In this document: in pieces, positions 4,815 to 5,211 of the stretch
Layout of the letters: each line of letters begins with the position of its first letter
Position numbering within the stretch: the stretch's first letter is position 1
DNA from: Streptomyces violaceus
GTDB taxonomy: Bacteria > Actinomycetota > Actinomycetes > Streptomycetales > Streptomycetaceae
Length of the DNA stretch: 5,211 bases
Assembly (NCBI GenBank): GCA_000715635.1
Contig: KL569126.1
Coordinates: 26,067 to 31,277 of the forward strand
Reading direction: 5' to 3'
Position numbers and translations under genes: made by a program
The notes under the pieces: generated by a model
Seen by the model: only the letters and a program-made list of their open reading frames with translations
Databases searched by the model: none
Told to the model about the DNA's origin: nothing

Positions 4815-4979
4815 ATGGCGCTCCTGACAAGCGCTAGCAGTGGCCTGGTCCCCGCGCTCACCATCGAGATCCTCATCCTCGTTCTGCTTCTCTTGGTCGC
4901 CGTGCCAGCCGTCTGGTCCCGCAACCCCGAACGGCGCGCGGCTTCGAAGGAGGTGCTTAGCAGCCTCCTTGGTCGATGA
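4815..4979 (+). CDS. Small single-pass membrane protein, unknown function
   Basis: 54 residues from the ATG at 4815. The frame is open back to 4620, but that part is proline/arginine-rich with no domain character, and AGGTGG/GGCGG (4799-4810) provides a ribosome binding site for 4815. Residues 12-33 (VPALTIEILILVLLLLVAVPAV) form one strong transmembrane helix. The tail SRNPERRAASKEVLSSLLGR is basic and helical, predicting N-out, C-in by the positive-inside rule. Short proteins with one helix followed by a basic (S/R)RxPxRRxA...VL..LLGR tail occur in Streptomyces but are uncharacterised. It could be a membrane anchor or regulator; a toxin-like membrane peptide is possible but unsupported. Confidence 0.6.
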   Translation: MALLTSASSGLVPALTIEILILVLLLLVAVPAVWSRNPERRAASKEVLSSLLGR

Positions 4980-5073
4980 CCTGGAACTCTCGCCAACTGG
5001 GCCCGCTCTGCTCACTGGGCAGGTGTCGCTACCACACCGTCAGCACACCTCGCCCATGGGGAGGGAACCGCGA

Positions 5074-5140
5074 ATGAGTAACGCTGCTAGATGCCTAGTC
5101 ACAGCACTATGCCTAGCGCCGCGGCCTCTAGTGCGTCTAG
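5074..5140 (+). pseudogene. Possible gene start interrupted by an IS5-family element
   Basis: An ATG at 5074 follows an excellent Shine-Dalgarno sequence, GGGGAGGG (5058-5065), by eight bases. The frame reads MSNAARCLVTALCLAPRPL and stays open across the IS boundary to the window end. The part beyond about 5140 is IS sequence read backwards, so the native gene, if real, is cut after about 22 codons. The peptide is a short basic-hydrophobic N-terminus and has no recognisable family. It uses CTA leucine codons five times, very rare in Streptomyces, which argues either for unusual origin or against coding. Confidence 0.35.
5087..5140. repeat. Cluster of five CTAG sites with an ATGCCTAG direct repeat
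   Basis: CTAG occurs at 5087, 5095, 5113, 5128 and 5137, five times in 54 bases. ATGCCTAG is repeated at 5091-5098 and 5109-5116. CTAG is strongly under-represented in high-GC actinobacterial DNA, so the density is striking. The last CTAG directly abuts the IS5-family element end, consistent with YTAR/CTAG target use by the IS427 group. Confidence 0.6.
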
Positions 5141-5211
5141 GCCTCGTTTGGATCAGCGGGCGGACCAGAGGAAGATACCCGCGATATGAAGTCCGGCGAG
5201 GTAGATGGTGG
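5141..5211 (-). mobile_element. End of an IS5-family element (continues past the window)
   Basis: From the CTAG at 5137-5140 the sequence GCCTCGTTTGGATCAG leads directly to the transposase stop codon, only 12 bases in. This is the very short 3' flank typical of IS5-family ends. The inverted repeat of the other end is outside the window, so the exact boundary is inferred from the CTAG and the stop position. Confidence 0.6.
5153..5211 (-). CDS. IS5-family transposase, C-terminal 18 residues (partial)
   Basis: On the - strand the last codons read TIYLAGLHIAGIFLWSAR followed by TGA. This is the highly conserved C-terminus of Streptomyces IS5-family (IS427-like) transposases, a hydrophobic helix after the DDE catalytic glutamate. 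The rest of the gene lies beyond base 5211. It is a C-terminus, whereas the relic at 3675-4160 is an N-terminus, so they do not overlap; whether they derive from one type of element cannot be told here. The repeat nature of such elements explains why the contig stops here. Confidence 0.85.
   Translation of the reverse strand, partial: TIYLAGLHIAGIFLWSAR

Noticed and set aside
4461..5015. 184-codon - strand ORF
   Set aside because: It is antisense to the small membrane protein, with biased composition and no start signal or domain.
1..5211. CRISPR arrays, tRNA or rRNA genes
   Set aside because: No regularly spaced repeats, cloverleaf with a GTTCRA-type T-loop, or conserved rRNA segment was seen on either strand by eye.

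Overview
The window looks like a short contig from a Streptomyces-type (high-GC actinobacterial) genome. Third codon positions are strongly G/C, arginine, alanine and glycine are abundant, GC-rich hairpins follow genes, and the insertion-sequence fragments read like Streptomyces IS21 and IS5 elements. No base search was possible, so genus is an inference. Bases 1-37 are not genomic: they are a Nextera/454-type library adaptor ending in the 19-base Tn5 mosaic end. The other end stops inside an IS5-family transposase, a typical repeat-caused assembly break.

Layout. (1) 38-993: a translationally coupled pair on the + strand. It consists of the C-terminal part of a protein with a class I aminoacyl-tRNA-synthetase-like KLSKS signature (38-643) and a complete 117-residue ASCH-domain protein (640-993), closed by a strong intrinsic terminator (1003-1047). 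(2) 1048-1346: a spacer with inverted repeats, a possible -10 box, and a near-perfect palindrome over the ribosome binding site and start of the next gene. (3) 1347-1814: an acidic, soluble protein of unknown function, convergent with (4) 1868-3277 on the - strand, a secreted protein with a C-terminal NucA/NucB-type DNase domain. A bidirectional-type hairpin separates the two. (5) 3278-3518: divergent upstream region of the nuclease gene with a TCGAATC/GATTCGA palindrome and a weak 41-codon ORF. (6) 3519-4240: a graveyard of mobile elements. An istB (IS21 helper ATPase) fragment is fused tail to tail with the N-terminal 60% of an IS5-family transposase, which in turn is preceded by a second copy of an internal transposase segment. 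(7) 4241-4814: mostly without a convincing gene, but holding a CIRCE-like (HrcA operator) inverted repeat and a hairpin. (8) 4815-4979: a 54-residue single-pass membrane protein. (9) 5074-5211: a possible gene start with a strong ribosome binding site, run through by a CTAG-rich cluster and cut by the end of an IS5-family element whose transposase C-terminus is read on the - strand.

Functionally, the most coherent unit is the synthetase-like/ASCH pair, whose two products are predicted to act on RNA or nucleotides. The nuclease is an independent secreted enzyme. The right half is a site of repeated IS insertion and deletion. Several frameshifts in the IS relics lie in homopolymer runs, so some may be sequencing errors, but the missing transposase and istB halves are real deletions or fusions.
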